From an uncultured Flavobacteriaceae bacterium (GTDB lineage: Bacteria > Bacteroidota > Bacteroidia > Flavobacteriales > Flavobacteriaceae): a stretch of 64,000 bases of DNA. The number at the start of each line of letters is the position of its first letter. Position 1 is the first letter of the stretch. A program made the translations under genes and the position numbers. The stretch is from contig CANKYF010000007.1 of the NCBI GenBank assembly GCA_947487895.1, positions 76,196 to 140,195 of the forward strand, read 5' to 3'. This document shows positions 51,903 to 61,111 of this stretch, piece after piece. The notes below the pieces were generated by a model. It was not told the origin of the DNA. It saw nothing but the letters and a program-made list of their open reading frames with translations, and made no database searches.

Positions 51903-53123
51903 ATGCGAACTTCATCAACATTTTCAATACTGTTTTGGGTGTACGGAAAACGTGCTGTAAACAACAAAGCAAATATCTACATTCGTGTTACCTTAAACGG
52001 TAAACGTGTCAATATCAGTCTCAAAAAGAAAGTCAATGTTTCCACTTGGGATGAAAAATTACAAAGAGCAAATGGAACAGACAAGGATTCCCGTATTCTC
52101 AATCTTTACTTGAACGAAGTACAATCAAAAGTATATAGGATTTACGAAGATTTCAAGAGGGAAGAAGTGCCTTTTACTTCCCAAATGATTAAAGCTAAAT
52201 TTTTAGGCGAAGACAAAACACGGTTTTCCTTTCAAACTCTTGTCGATTATTACAATGAAAAGATGCAACACAAGTTGCATAAGAATACGATGGGTCAATA
52301 CAAGACCAGTCAAAGATATATGACTGAGTATATTTTAAAAGAGTATAGGTCTACGGATATCCTTTTGTCAAAACTTGATTATGGTTTTGTTGTAGGCTTT
52401 GAAGATTTTCTTCGCTCATATGCCCCAAAAAGTGGGCAATCCAAAATTGGTAATAATACGGCAATGAAACATATTAAGAGATTGCGAAGGATGGTTACTC
52501 TAGCCTATAGAATGAATTGGATTGATAGAGACCCATTTGTAAATTTCAAAATGAAGATTGAAAAATCGGAACGTGGGTTTCTTACCACTTCAGAATTACA
52601 GAATATCGAGGATTTGTCCTCTTCAATTGAACGCTTAGTAATTGTTAAAGATTTGTTCATTTTCAGCTGCTATACTGGTATCTCATATAGTGATATTGTA
52701 AAACTGACTAGCGATAATATTGTGGTTGGCGTTGACGGTAACCCTTGGATAATGTCTGAACGGGTAAAAACAGGCACGCCGTTTAAAATACCAATGTTGC
52801 CAAAAGCGGAAATCTTAATCGATAAATACAAGGACCATTACCGAACCTATGAAAAAATGAACCTTCTGCCTAAGTTGTCTAACCAAAAACTGAACAGCTA
52901 TCTCAAAGAAATAGCGGACTTATGTGGTATAAAGAAGAACCTAACCTTTCATATGGCACGTCATACGTTCGCTACTACCGTAACTCTAAGTAACGGTGTT
53001 CCTATAGAAACCGTATCGAAGTTATTGGGTCATACTAAATTGGCCACGACCCAAATTTATGCTAGAGTGGTTGAAAGAAAAGTTAGCGACGATATGCACT
53101 TGTTAAAGATGAGATTAAGTTGA
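51903..53123 (+). CDS. Tyrosine recombinase/integrase, IntDOT-like
   Basis: A 406-residue integrase with an arm-binding N-terminus (GKRVNISLKKKVNVSTWDEK), a SAM-like core-binding domain and a C-terminal catalytic domain. Catalytic residues visible are a Lys in RVKTGTPFKIP near 286, HMARH near 350, LGHTKLATTQIYARV near 376-390, and the nucleophile Tyr near 386. The first catalytic Arg is replaced by Ser in YTGISYSD near 260, exactly as in the CTnDOT integrase. It points away from tRNA-Asp and marks the left end of the element. Confidence 0.93.
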   Translation: MRTSSTFSILFWVYGKRAVNNKANIYIRVTLNGKRVNISLKKKVNVSTWDEKLQRANGTDKDSRILNLYLNEVQSKVYRIYEDFKREEVPFTSQMIKAKFLGEDKTRFSFQTLVDYYNEKMQHKLHKNTMGQYKTSQRYMTEYILKEYRSTDILLSKLDYGFVVGFEDFLRSYAPKSGQSKIGNNTAMKHIKRLRRMVTLAYRMNWIDRDPFVNFKMKIEKSERGFLTTSELQNIEDLSSSIERLVIVKDLFIFSCYTGISYSDIVKLTSDNIVVGVDGNPWIMSERVKTGTPFKIPMLPKAEILIDKYKDHYRTYEKMNLLPKLSNQKLNSYLKEIADLCGIKKNLTFHMARHTFATTVTLSNGVPIETVSKLLGHTKLATTQIYARVVERKVSDDMHLLKMRLS

Positions 53124-53198
53124 ATAGTTTTAAGGAAATTGTTTACCATCTGTGAACATCTTGAAGTGGAATTTTAATATTTTCCATTCTCATTCTCA

Positions 53199-53206
53199 TA
53201 TCTTTA
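53199..53206 (+). promoter_or_regulatory. Possible promoter of the four-gene cassette
   Basis: TATCTTTA differs from TAnnTTTG by one base and is preceded by a direct CATTCT repeat. It is 14 bases before the first ATG. Weak support. Confidence 0.35.
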
Positions 53207-53219
53207 CAAGCATAATTTT

Positions 53220-54131
53220 ATGCGTATGGTATTAAAGGTTAAATGGGAAGAATTTAAAAGTAAAATCGAAGAGTTTCAGTCTGAGGGGAATGCTCTTTTT
53301 GAGAAATATAAAGTAACAAGAACTGAAGATTCTTTAGTTGAATTAAAGGAAGAGAAACAGTCTTGGGAAAAGTCTATCATTAGTTATGTTAGTAAATCTT
53401 TTGAACCTGAAAACAGAAATTTTGCTAACGAGTTCAAAGCACAAAGAGGTTATTCTACTGGCTTCAAACTAGGTGTTGACCAAAAGATTAAGAATGAAAT
53501 TCAAGCACTAAAAGATGAGATAAACGGTTTTGATTACTATTTGAAAATGCTCTTCATTTCGGATACTATTGTTAGGCCAGATGAAATTGATTTAAGCGAA
53601 CGCCAAAATCTTGACACCGAGGGCATCCTAGATTTAATTCTTGTTAAACTTTACAACCTTTATAAAGATAGAAAATACCATTCTATAAACTGGATTCTTG
53701 AAGGTAATGGTGTAAAATTGAATGGTCGTAGTGAAGATTGGGACTACGGTAGAATGTTAGAGAACAGAGGGTTTATTGAATGTTTGAATGGTCGGAATGT
53801 CAATGCTAAACTAACCTTAGAAGGAAAGTATATGATTGAACAGGCAAGAAAAGCCAAAGTAACGGACTATTCAAAAATCAGCAGTTCTAAAGAGGAATTA
53901 AAAAACCTCATAAAAGAAGTTCTTGTAAAGATAGAAGGATTAGGTTTTGGTCAGCAGATAATCTTTGACGAGTTCGACGAGTTGCGAAATGATATTCCAA
54001 ATCTTAGCAAAAAATCATTCGGACAACTATTAAAATCCAAATTGTATGATTTGGTTACTGCCAAAGCTTTTGACAAAGCAGTTGCAAGTGAAATCTTCGA
54101 AGAATTTACTAATCAGATACTGCCTTTTTAA
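53220..54131 (+). CDS. Helical/winged-helix protein, first gene of the cassette
   Basis: A 303-residue cytoplasmic protein I cannot assign to a family. Residues 5-120 are helical with coiled-coil character (WEEFKSKIEEFQSEGNALF, KNEIQALKDEINGFDYYL). Residues 135-215 look like a winged helix: ILDLILVKLYNLYKDRKYHS, a Gly-rich wing and NAKLTLEGKYMIEQA. The C-terminal 90 residues are helical. Winged helices of this kind occur in sensor or effector proteins of conflict systems. It is separated by three bases from the nuclease gene, so both belong to one transcript. Confidence 0.7.
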   Translation: MRMVLKVKWEEFKSKIEEFQSEGNALFEKYKVTRTEDSLVELKEEKQSWEKSIISYVSKSFEPENRNFANEFKAQRGYSTGFKLGVDQKIKNEIQALKDEINGFDYYLKMLFISDTIVRPDEIDLSERQNLDTEGILDLILVKLYNLYKDRKYHSINWILEGNGVKLNGRSEDWDYGRMLENRGFIECLNGRNVNAKLTLEGKYMIEQARKAKVTDYSKISSSKEELKNLIKEVLVKIEGLGFGQQIIFDEFDELRNDIPNLSKKSFGQLLKSKLYDLVTAKAFDKAVASEIFEEFTNQILPF

Positions 54132-54134
54132 TAA

Positions 54135-54914
54135 ATGAAATTACTGGCAGCAATCAGCAAAAAGTTCAAGAACTTATTTCAGAAAGCAAAACGGCCTGAA
54201 TATGAGGTAATGGAATATGTGTTTTCAGATAGACAGCGAATCGACGGTACATCCACCATTTCATTCTTCGTAAATAATCCTGAGCCAGATTTAAGTGTTA
54301 CCAAAACTTTTGAGAGTGAAGACGAAGCTGTTAATTGGCTTATGTCAAACAACGACTTTCGACGAATGTTGTTCAGCAATCTATTCCCTAAATCCAATTC
54401 TGTAAAACATCATTGTGGCGTTAAGGAACCCATTACAGTACCCAATAAAATGCCTGGCGATATAGATATACTTATCTATGAAAAAGAAAGTTGGGATAGT
54501 GCAATTGGCATAGAATGTAAAATTGTAAAATCTGAATCAAGAGAAAATGAACCACCAAAAATAAACAAGGTTATAAGTGTGCAGAAAAAGGGAACTATTC
54601 AGGCAAATGGATACGCTGAACTTGGTTTTAGTAGGGTATATCTTTTGGTTATTTTATTAGACGATGGACGTCATTACAAAAATCCTAATGTTATGTTCAG
54701 AACTACACCTTCAGAATCATTGCAAGAATTGTATGGCTTTGACTGGCAAACCCGAATGAACGATGATATTGGTATTATTTATGTCAACGTAAATCAGTTT
54801 ACCACAAATCATATCAATCAAACCAAAGGCTTAGGGTTACGTATTGAAAGGGAAGCAATATTTAGAAAACAAAATGAAAGTCTTACCAAGAAAATGCAAA
54901 GATTAAACACCTAA
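54135..54914 (+). CDS. PD-(D/E)XK-type nuclease
   Basis: A 259-residue protein with the restriction-endonuclease-like core in its centre. The catalytic Asp109 and Asp111 lie in PGDIDILIYE. The ExK motif is Glu127 and Lys129 in GIECKIVK. A Gln-containing helix IQANGYAELG precedes the strand RVYLLVILL, like the Q motif of RecB/Cas4-type nucleases. The N-terminal domain (about residues 20-90) is unknown. No methyltransferase is near, so a classical restriction-modification pair is unlikely. Second gene of the cassette, five bases before the HNH gene. Confidence 0.78.
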   Translation: MKLLAAISKKFKNLFQKAKRPEYEVMEYVFSDRQRIDGTSTISFFVNNPEPDLSVTKTFESEDEAVNWLMSNNDFRRMLFSNLFPKSNSVKHHCGVKEPITVPNKMPGDIDILIYEKESWDSAIGIECKIVKSESRENEPPKINKVISVQKKGTIQANGYAELGFSRVYLLVILLDDGRHYKNPNVMFRTTPSESLQELYGFDWQTRMNDDIGIIYVNVNQFTTNHINQTKGLGLRIEREAIFRKQNESLTKKMQRLNT

Positions 54915-54919
54915 ATTAT

Positions 54920-55630
54920 TTGAAACTAGAGGGTATTTGCAGAATATGCGGGAATTTTAGAAAACTGACGTTTGAGCACGTCCCACCGCAAAGTGCATTC
55001 AACTCTAATCCTGTATTTTTTCAAAAATCGGTTCATCTTCACGATAAAGAAAGTTATTTATATGGCAAGCGTATTCTTAGTAATCAAGGTGCTGGGGGAT
55101 ATTATTTATGTGAAACCTGCAATAATCTAACTGGCAGTTATTATGGCGAAAGCTATAAGAAGTTTGCCTATATGGGTATGATGGCTTTAACCAATAGAAT
55201 ATGGGCATCAAAGACTATTGTTTTTGAATATGCCATACAACCATTAAATATTTTAAAACAGGCATTGTCAATGTTTATGTCTATTGACACGAGCGACCAG
55301 TTATTAAGTTTAGAAGGACTTTCCAGTTTTATCTTGGATAAAAATTCAAAAGCACTTCCGGAAGGTATGAGAGTATTTATTTACCACACCGCCACAAAGC
55401 AAGTTAGAAATGGCTGGGGAATGGCAAGAACTGAAAAAGGCACTCACTTTCTTGGCGAAATTACCTTTCCCCCTTTTGGTATTGTTTATGCCTTAAATTC
55501 TGAACCAACTCGCAACGATTTTTTCGAAATTACTGATTTCAAGAACTTTACTTTTAATCAAACTACTCAGACAAGGTTGTCTATTCCTTTTCTAACACCC
55601 AAGACTTATATTCCTGGTCTGTATAACTGA
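54920..55630 (+). CDS. HNH-type zinc protein
   Basis: A 236-residue protein starting at TTG 54920; the next Met is over 85 codons in and would remove the motif. Cys7 and Cys10 (CRICG), Glu19-His20 (FEHVPPQSAF), then Cys64 and Cys67 with Asn68-Asn69 (CETCNN) give the zinc-stabilised HNH/beta-beta-alpha-metal layout of nucleases. The C-terminal 140 residues are unknown and include FLGEITFPPFGIVYAL. Third gene of the cassette, 11 bases before the DUF4238 gene. Confidence 0.75.
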   Translation: MKLEGICRICGNFRKLTFEHVPPQSAFNSNPVFFQKSVHLHDKESYLYGKRILSNQGAGGYYLCETCNNLTGSYYGESYKKFAYMGMMALTNRIWASKTIVFEYAIQPLNILKQALSMFMSIDTSDQLLSLEGLSSFILDKNSKALPEGMRVFIYHTATKQVRNGWGMARTEKGTHFLGEITFPPFGIVYALNSEPTRNDFFEITDFKNFTFNQTTQTRLSIPFLTPKTYIPGLYN

Positions 55631-55641
55631 AAATTATAAAT

Positions 55642-56754
55642 ATGGCTAAAAACGAACCAATCAAACAGCATTATATTCCTCGTTCCTATCTAAAAAATTT
55701 TGGTGTAGCAGGAAAAAAGGGTAACTATTTTGTAGATGCGTATAGACTGGAAGACGATTTACTTATTGAGCAGATAAGCACAAAAAGTATTTGTTTTAAA
55801 AAGAATCTTTACACCATACCAAATGCCGAGATTGACAGAAAATATGATTTAGAACACCACTATGCCGAACACGTAGATTCTGAATTTCCTAAGATTTATA
55901 AACTGCTTGTTGATGAAACCGTGAAAGTACTAACTACTGACCAAAAAAAGCAAATACTATATGTCTGCCTTTCACTCTATTTTCGTACACCCAGGTTTCT
56001 TAATCATCAAAATGCTTTTACTGACCAGATTTTAGATAGGATGGTTTTGCACGCAGACAAAGATGGCGAAGTCAAATTCACTTTTGAAAATGTTCGCCAC
56101 GAGTTCAATATAAAGGATATTGATAAGGTCAGAGAGGAATTTAAAGAGAGAAATAGAGTTGTATTTTTAGTACAGCATCTTGAAAAATGGAAAGAATTTG
56201 TTGACTATAAATATGATTGCACCATAAATGTTCATAGAATCAATGATGCTAACGCGCCTTTAATAACTTGTGATAATCCAGTATCAATACGTGGAATGAA
56301 AACGACACGTTTTGATGGACTATTTGACCCTAATGCGGTAATTACTCTTCCATTAGACACGAAATACTATTTGGAAATATTTCCTAATAATATTGCCGAT
56401 GGTCAGACACGAATTCATAGAATGGTGCACGATAGAGATTATGTTTTCACAACAAACCAAATCATTCAGGGTAATGCCGAAAAATTAATAATTGGAAAAC
56501 CTGGTACTATCGAAAGGCACTTTCGGATTCAATCAAGTTATGAGGATGCTGAAAATGCGGAACAATTTGTTGAGAAGGCAAAGTTCAAATTTGAAGAAAT
56601 GCAAAAATTTGATAAGTTATGTAGGACTGTGGGATTTACTTCTAAAGAAACTGTATGTCAGTTGAAAAAAATGTTGAATAACGAATACTTCAAAAACGAA
56701 GAACAACTTATCCAATTGAAAAGGCTGTACATTGCAAGTGGTCATTGGCATTAA
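55642..56754 (+). CDS. DUF4238 protein
   Basis: A 370-residue cytoplasmic protein whose N-terminus has the DUF4238 signature KQHYIPRSYLKNFG at residues 8-21. Other conserved-looking parts are ILYVCLSLYFRTPRFLNHQN near residue 113 and ITCDNPVSIRG near 212, both expected for the family. No function for DUF4238 is known to me. Members appear scattered on mobile DNA. It is the last gene of the cassette; the following region to 56822 has no gene. Confidence 0.85.
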   Translation: MAKNEPIKQHYIPRSYLKNFGVAGKKGNYFVDAYRLEDDLLIEQISTKSICFKKNLYTIPNAEIDRKYDLEHHYAEHVDSEFPKIYKLLVDETVKVLTTDQKKQILYVCLSLYFRTPRFLNHQNAFTDQILDRMVLHADKDGEVKFTFENVRHEFNIKDIDKVREEFKERNRVVFLVQHLEKWKEFVDYKYDCTINVHRINDANAPLITCDNPVSIRGMKTTRFDGLFDPNAVITLPLDTKYYLEIFPNNIADGQTRIHRMVHDRDYVFTTNQIIQGNAEKLIIGKPGTIERHFRIQSSYEDAENAEQFVEKAKFKFEEMQKFDKLCRTVGFTSKETVCQLKKMLNNEYFKNEEQLIQLKRLYIASGHWH

Positions 56755-56821
56755 GAGGCTTAAAATCATTTTAGTCAAAATTAAAATATTGTTAATCCTA
56801 ATAAAAACTGTTAAATTTTTT

Positions 56822-56829
56822 TAACTTTG
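56822..56829 (+). promoter_or_regulatory. -7 promoter box of the metal operon
   Basis: TAACTTTG fits TAnnTTTG and ends eight bases before ATG 56838, so the transcript would have little or no leader. Confidence 0.55.
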
Positions 56830-56837
56830 CATTACCT

Positions 56838-57254
56838 ATGAAGCAAATATTTCATAAAATATCATCCTTTTTAATGGCAATTGTAGTGCTTTTTTCTACG
56901 ATGTCATTTACTATTGATATGCATTATTGTGGAGATACATTAATGGATTCAGCTATTTTCCATAAAGCAGAAACTTGTGGTATGGAAATGGAGAATTCTA
57001 CCCCATCTTCAGACTGTAACATTACAATAAAAGATTGCTGTTCTGATGAACAATTAGTAATTGACGGTCAGGACGAATTAAAAATATCTTTTGATAAACT
57101 AACATTTGAACAACAAGTATTTGTTACATCATTTGTTTATACATATATCAACCTTTTTGAAGGGTTAGAAGAAAATGTAACTTCATATAGAGATTATGCT
57201 CCCCCTCTTGTCATAAGGCAAATCTACAAGCTTGACGAGACTTATTTAATTTGA
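56838..57254 (+). CDS. HYC_CC_PP family protein
   Basis: A 138-residue secreted or membrane-anchored protein with a signal-like helix (SFLMAIVVLFSTMSFTI) and the family motifs DMHYCGD (HYC), KDCCSDE (CC) and YAPPLV (PP). Additional Cys in TCGMEMEN and DCNITI could bind metal. The family is known from Bacteroidota and accompanies copper/heavy-metal efflux genes. It starts the metal operon, followed by the CusA-type pump. Confidence 0.88.
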   Translation: MKQIFHKISSFLMAIVVLFSTMSFTIDMHYCGDTLMDSAIFHKAETCGMEMENSTPSSDCNITIKDCCSDEQLVIDGQDELKISFDKLTFEQQVFVTSFVYTYINLFEGLEENVTSYRDYAPPLVIRQIYKLDETYLI

Positions 57255-57361
57255 TTTTTAAACAATAGACTGTATTGTCCTGTGGATGTATTCCATTAGG
57301 ACAAATTCTTGTATTCGGTGTTTTCTTAACACCATTGTCTAATTGTTTAATTATCAAGCTA

Positions 57362-60300
57362 ATGCTAAATAAAAGCATAAAATTTCTTATAGAAAACAAA
57401 CTTGTTGCAGTATTAATGCTCGTGCTATTTATAGGATGGGGAATAGTAAATGCACCTTTTAATTGGGATACTGGTTTTTTACCAAGTAATCCCGTAGCCG
57501 TAGATGCCATACCAGATATTGGGGAAAACCAACAAATAGTTTTTACCAAATGGGATGGTCGTTCTCCGCAGGATATTGAAGACCAAATCACTTATCCATT
57601 AACAACATCGCTTCTAGGTATTCCAGGAGTAAAAACCATTCGTAGTTCCTCTATGTTTGGGTTTTCGAGTATCTATATTATTTTTGAAGAAGATATAGAG
57701 TTTTATTGGAGTCGTAGCCGTATTCTCGAAAAACTAAACTCTTTACCTAGCGGTTTATTACCCGATGGTGTAAATCCAGCTTTGGGTCCTGATGCTACAG
57801 GCTTGGGACAAATATTTTGGTACACGCTGGAAGGTCGTGATGAAAAAGGCAACGTTACCGGTGGATGGGACTTACACGAATTACGAAGTATTCAGGATTA
57901 TTATGTAAAATATGCTTTGTCTTCCGCTAGTGGTGTTTCAGAAGTAGCTTCTATTGGTGGCTATGTTCAGGAATATCAAGTAGATGTTAATCCAGAATTG
58001 ATGCGTCAATATAATATTGGCTTGCATCACATTGTAAAAGCCGTAAAGGAAAGCAATAAAGATATAGGTGCTCAGACTTTGGAAATAAACAAAGCTGAAT
58101 ATTTGGTTCGTGGCTTGGGTTATGTGAAATCTATTACCGACATTGAAAATGCCGTAGTTACATCTGAAGATTATACAGCAATCAAAATTAAAGACATCGG
58201 TAAAGTGTCTTTAGGTCCAGCAACCCGTAGAGGACTATTGGACAAAGAAGGTGCTGAAGTTGTGGGAGCTGTTGTTGTCGCTCGATATGGTGCAAACCCT
58301 ATGGAAGTCATCAACAATGTCAAGGAAAAAATAAATGAATTAAGTACGGGATTACCGTCAAAAGTATTGAGTGATGGAAGAACTTCGCAAGTAACCATTG
58401 TACCTTTTTATGACAGAACGGAACTTATTCAAGAAACTCTTGGAACACTCAACGAAGCTCTTACTTTAGAAATACTAATTACCATTTTGGTCATCATCAT
58501 TATGGTATTTAATCTTCGAGCTTCGGTACTCATATCTGGACTTCTGCCGGTTGCAGTTTTAATGGTTTTTATTGCAATGAAACTTTTCGGTGTTGATGCG
58601 AACATAGTTGCATTGTCAGGTATCGCTATTGCTATTGGTACAATGGTAGATGTAGGCGTCATTCTTTCCGAAAACATCATCAGACATTTAGATGAAGACG
58701 ATGGGAGATTACCCATAAATACTGTAGTTTATAATGCTACTGCGGAAGTGTCTGGAGCTATTGTAACCGCAGTAATGACGACTATTATTAGTTTCATTCC
58801 TGTATTTACAATGATTGGTGCAGAAGGCAAATTGTTCAGACCGTTAGCATTTACAAAAACATTTGCTTTAACGGCTTCCATAATTGTTGCCTTATTCTTA
58901 ATCCCACCATTTGCAGCATTCTTATTCAGAAAGAAGAGCATAAAAAAGATGTCTGGTTATATCATCAATGGTGTTTTAATCGCACTTGGTATCGCGGCAT
59001 TAGTATTTGGTTATTGGTTGGGTTTAATTCTAATTGCATTTGGCGTTACTACCCTATTAAAATTGGAAGATAGAGTAACAGAAAAACGTGCAAATCTTTT
59101 AAATATAGGCATTTCTTCTTTCGCCATTGTATTACTATTAGCAGAATATTGGCGACCACTAGGTGTAGATAGAAGCATCTTTTGGAATCTCATTTTTGTT
59201 GGACTTATTTGCTTTGGACTATTAGGAGCATTTACGGTCTTTAGAAGATACTATACTCGTATTTTAAGATGGGCTTTAGCCAACAAATTAATATTCCTAT
59301 CAATTCCAACCCTTATTGTCATCGCTGGTTTTTTCATTATGAAAAATACCGGAAAGGAATTTATGCCATCATTAAACGAGGGTTCGTTTCTACTTATGCC
59401 AACTTCTATGCCACACGCAGGAGTTGAAGAAAACAAACGGATTTTGCAACAATTGGATATGGCAGTAGCCAGTATTCCCGAAATCAAAACCGTTGTTGGT
59501 AAGTCAGGTAGAACAGAATCTGCTTTAGACCCAGCGCCTTTATCAATGTATGAAAATGTCATTCAATATAAATCTGAATATATGTTGAATGAAAGCGGAG
59601 AACGCCAACACTACAGAGTGAATGATGAAGGTTTTTTTGTTCGGACAGATGGCGGTTTGGTTGAAAATCCAAATATGGCAGTAGGTTCTAATGAGGTTGA
59701 GAACGCTCGAAAAGCTGGCAAAAAAGTTTTGATAACCGTTAATGAATCATCCAATAATCTGATTCCTGATGATGATGGCGAATTTTTCAGAAACTGGCGG
59801 CCTGAAATAAGCTCTCCAGATGATATATGGAAACAGATAGTAAAAGTAACCAAGCTGCCAGGGGTAACTTCAGCACCTAAATTGCAACCCATTGAAACCC
59901 GGTTGGTAATGCTCCAAACTGGTATGCGTGCACCAATGGGTATTAAAGTAAAAGGGCAAGATTTAGGGCAAATTGAAGCTTTTGGTATTCAATTAGAGGA
60001 TATATTGAAACAAGCGGAAGGCGTTAAGACCGAAGCTGTTTTTGCAGATAGAATAGTTGGAAAACCTTATCTATTAATTGATATAGATAGGGAGAAACTA
60101 GCCCGTTATGGCATATCCATAGATGATGTTCAAAATGTGCTTAAAGTAGCCGTAGGCGGAATGATACTAACACAAACCGTTGAAGGTCGTGAACGTTATG
60201 GTGTTCGTGTTCGCTATCCAAGAGAATTACGAGAAAATCCAAACGATTTAAAGCAGATTTATGTGCCTGTTGAGAAAGGGAGTCCTGTTCCGTTGAGTGA

Positions 60301-61111
60301 ATTGGCATCTATCCGATACGAACAAGGTCCGCAGGTTATTAAAAGTGAAGACACATTTTTAGTGGGCTATGTACTGTTCGATAAATTAGATGGTTTTGCA
60401 GAAGTTAATGTGGTAGAAAATGCCCAGACTCTAATTCAACAAAAGATAGATTCAGGAGAATTGATTGTGCCTAAAGGCATCAACTATCAATTCACAGGAA
60501 CGTATGAAAATCAATTGCGAGCAGAGGAAACATTATCGGTGGTAGTGCCATTAGCCTTACTCATTATTTTCTTGATTTTGTATTTCCAGTTCCGTTCAGT
60601 AGCAACTTCATTAATGGTTTTTACAGGAATTGCCGTAGCATTCGCAGGAGGTTTTGTAATGATTTGGTTGTATGGACAAGATTGGTTTTTAAACTTCAAT
60701 TTTTTCGGAGAAAATTTACGAGACTTATTTCAAATGCACACCATTAATTTAAGTGTTGCTGTTTGGGTTGGTTTCATCGCTTTATTTGGTATAGCCACAG
60801 ATGATGGTGTAGTGATGGCAACCTATTTAACCCAAACCTTTGATAGAAATACACCTGAAACAAAACAGGAAATAAGAGCATCTGTAGTTGAGGCTGGAGA
60901 AAAACGTATTCGTCCTTGCCTGATGACTACGGCAACCACCATATTGGCATTATTGCCAGTTTTAACGTCAACAGGTCGAGGAAGTGATATTATGATTCCT
61001 ATGGCAATACCGAGTTTTGGAGGTATGGTCATCGCTTTAATCACATTATTTGTTGTTCCTGTTCTATATAGTTGGAAACAAGAAGTACAACTTAAAAAAG
61101 TAGCGAAATGA
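57362..61111 (+). CDS. CusA/CzcA-family heavy-metal RND efflux pump
   Basis: An inner-membrane proton-driven pump of about 1249 residues; the ATG at 57362 starts NKSIKFLIENKLVAVLMLV, the first helix. RND landmarks are DIGENQQIVFTKWDG, GIPGVKTIRSSSMFGFSSI, GIAIAIGTMVDVGVILSENI (proton relay Asp) and GIATDDGVVMATYL. Metal specificity (Cu/Ag or Zn/Co/Cd) cannot be read confidently. An extra segment of about 110 residues with several helices lies between TM6 and TM7, as in other long Bacteroidota pumps. The TolC-like gene overlaps its stop by four bases. Confidence 0.95.
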   Translation: MLNKSIKFLIENKLVAVLMLVLFIGWGIVNAPFNWDTGFLPSNPVAVDAIPDIGENQQIVFTKWDGRSPQDIEDQITYPLTTSLLGIPGVKTIRSSSMFGFSSIYIIFEEDIEFYWSRSRILEKLNSLPSGLLPDGVNPALGPDATGLGQIFWYTLEGRDEKGNVTGGWDLHELRSIQDYYVKYALSSASGVSEVASIGGYVQEYQVDVNPELMRQYNIGLHHIVKAVKESNKDIGAQTLEINKAEYLVRGLGYVKSITDIENAVVTSEDYTAIKIKDIGKVSLGPATRRGLLDKEGAEVVGAVVVARYGANPMEVINNVKEKINELSTGLPSKVLSDGRTSQVTIVPFYDRTELIQETLGTLNEALTLEILITILVIIIMVFNLRASVLISGLLPVAVLMVFIAMKLFGVDANIVALSGIAIAIGTMVDVGVILSENIIRHLDEDDGRLPINTVVYNATAEVSGAIVTAVMTTIISFIPVFTMIGAEGKLFRPLAFTKTFALTASIIVALFLIPPFAAFLFRKKSIKKMSGYIINGVLIALGIAALVFGYWLGLILIAFGVTTLLKLEDRVTEKRANLLNIGISSFAIVLLLAEYWRPLGVDRSIFWNLIFVGLICFGLLGAFTVFRRYYTRILRWALANKLIFLSIPTLIVIAGFFIMKNTGKEFMPSLNEGSFLLMPTSMPHAGVEENKRILQQLDMAVASIPEIKTVVGKSGRTESALDPAPLSMYENVIQYKSEYMLNESGERQHYRVNDEGFFVRTDGGLVENPNMAVGSNEVENARKAGKKVLITVNESSNNLIPDDDGEFFRNWRPEISSPDDIWKQIVKVTKLPGVTSAPKLQPIETRLVMLQTGMRAPMGIKVKGQDLGQIEAFGIQLEDILKQAEGVKTEAVFADRIVGKPYLLIDIDREKLARYGISIDDVQNVLKVAVGGMILTQTVEGRERYGVRVRYPRELRENPNDLKQIYVPVEKGSPVPLSELASIRYEQGPQVIKSEDTFLVGYVLFDKLDGFAEVNVVENAQTLIQQKIDSGELIVPKGINYQFTGTYENQLRAEETLSVVVPLALLIIFLILYFQFRSVATSLMVFTGIAVAFAGGFVMIWLYGQDWFLNFNFFGENLRDLFQMHTINLSVAVWVGFIALFGIATDDGVVMATYLTQTFDRNTPETKQEIRASVVEAGEKRIRPCLMTTATTILALLPVLTSTGRGSDIMIPMAIPSFGGMVIALITLFVVPVLYSWKQEVQLKKVAK

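Noticed and set aside
53186-53198. Short CATTCT direct repeat as a CRISPR-like or iteron repeat
   Set aside because: Two copies only, without spacers; too short for either.
53220-56754. Reading the cassette as a classical restriction-modification system
   Set aside because: No methyltransferase or specificity subunit is present; the PD-(D/E)XK and HNH proteins alone do not make one.
57275-57361. N-terminal extension of the CusA frame from TTG
   Set aside because: It adds 29 residues before the first membrane helix, with no family similarity; ATG 57362 gives a normal RND start.
58171-61044. Several minus-strand frames of 60-103 codons opposite the pump gene
   Set aside because: All are antisense to a strongly conserved RND protein and have no own motifs.
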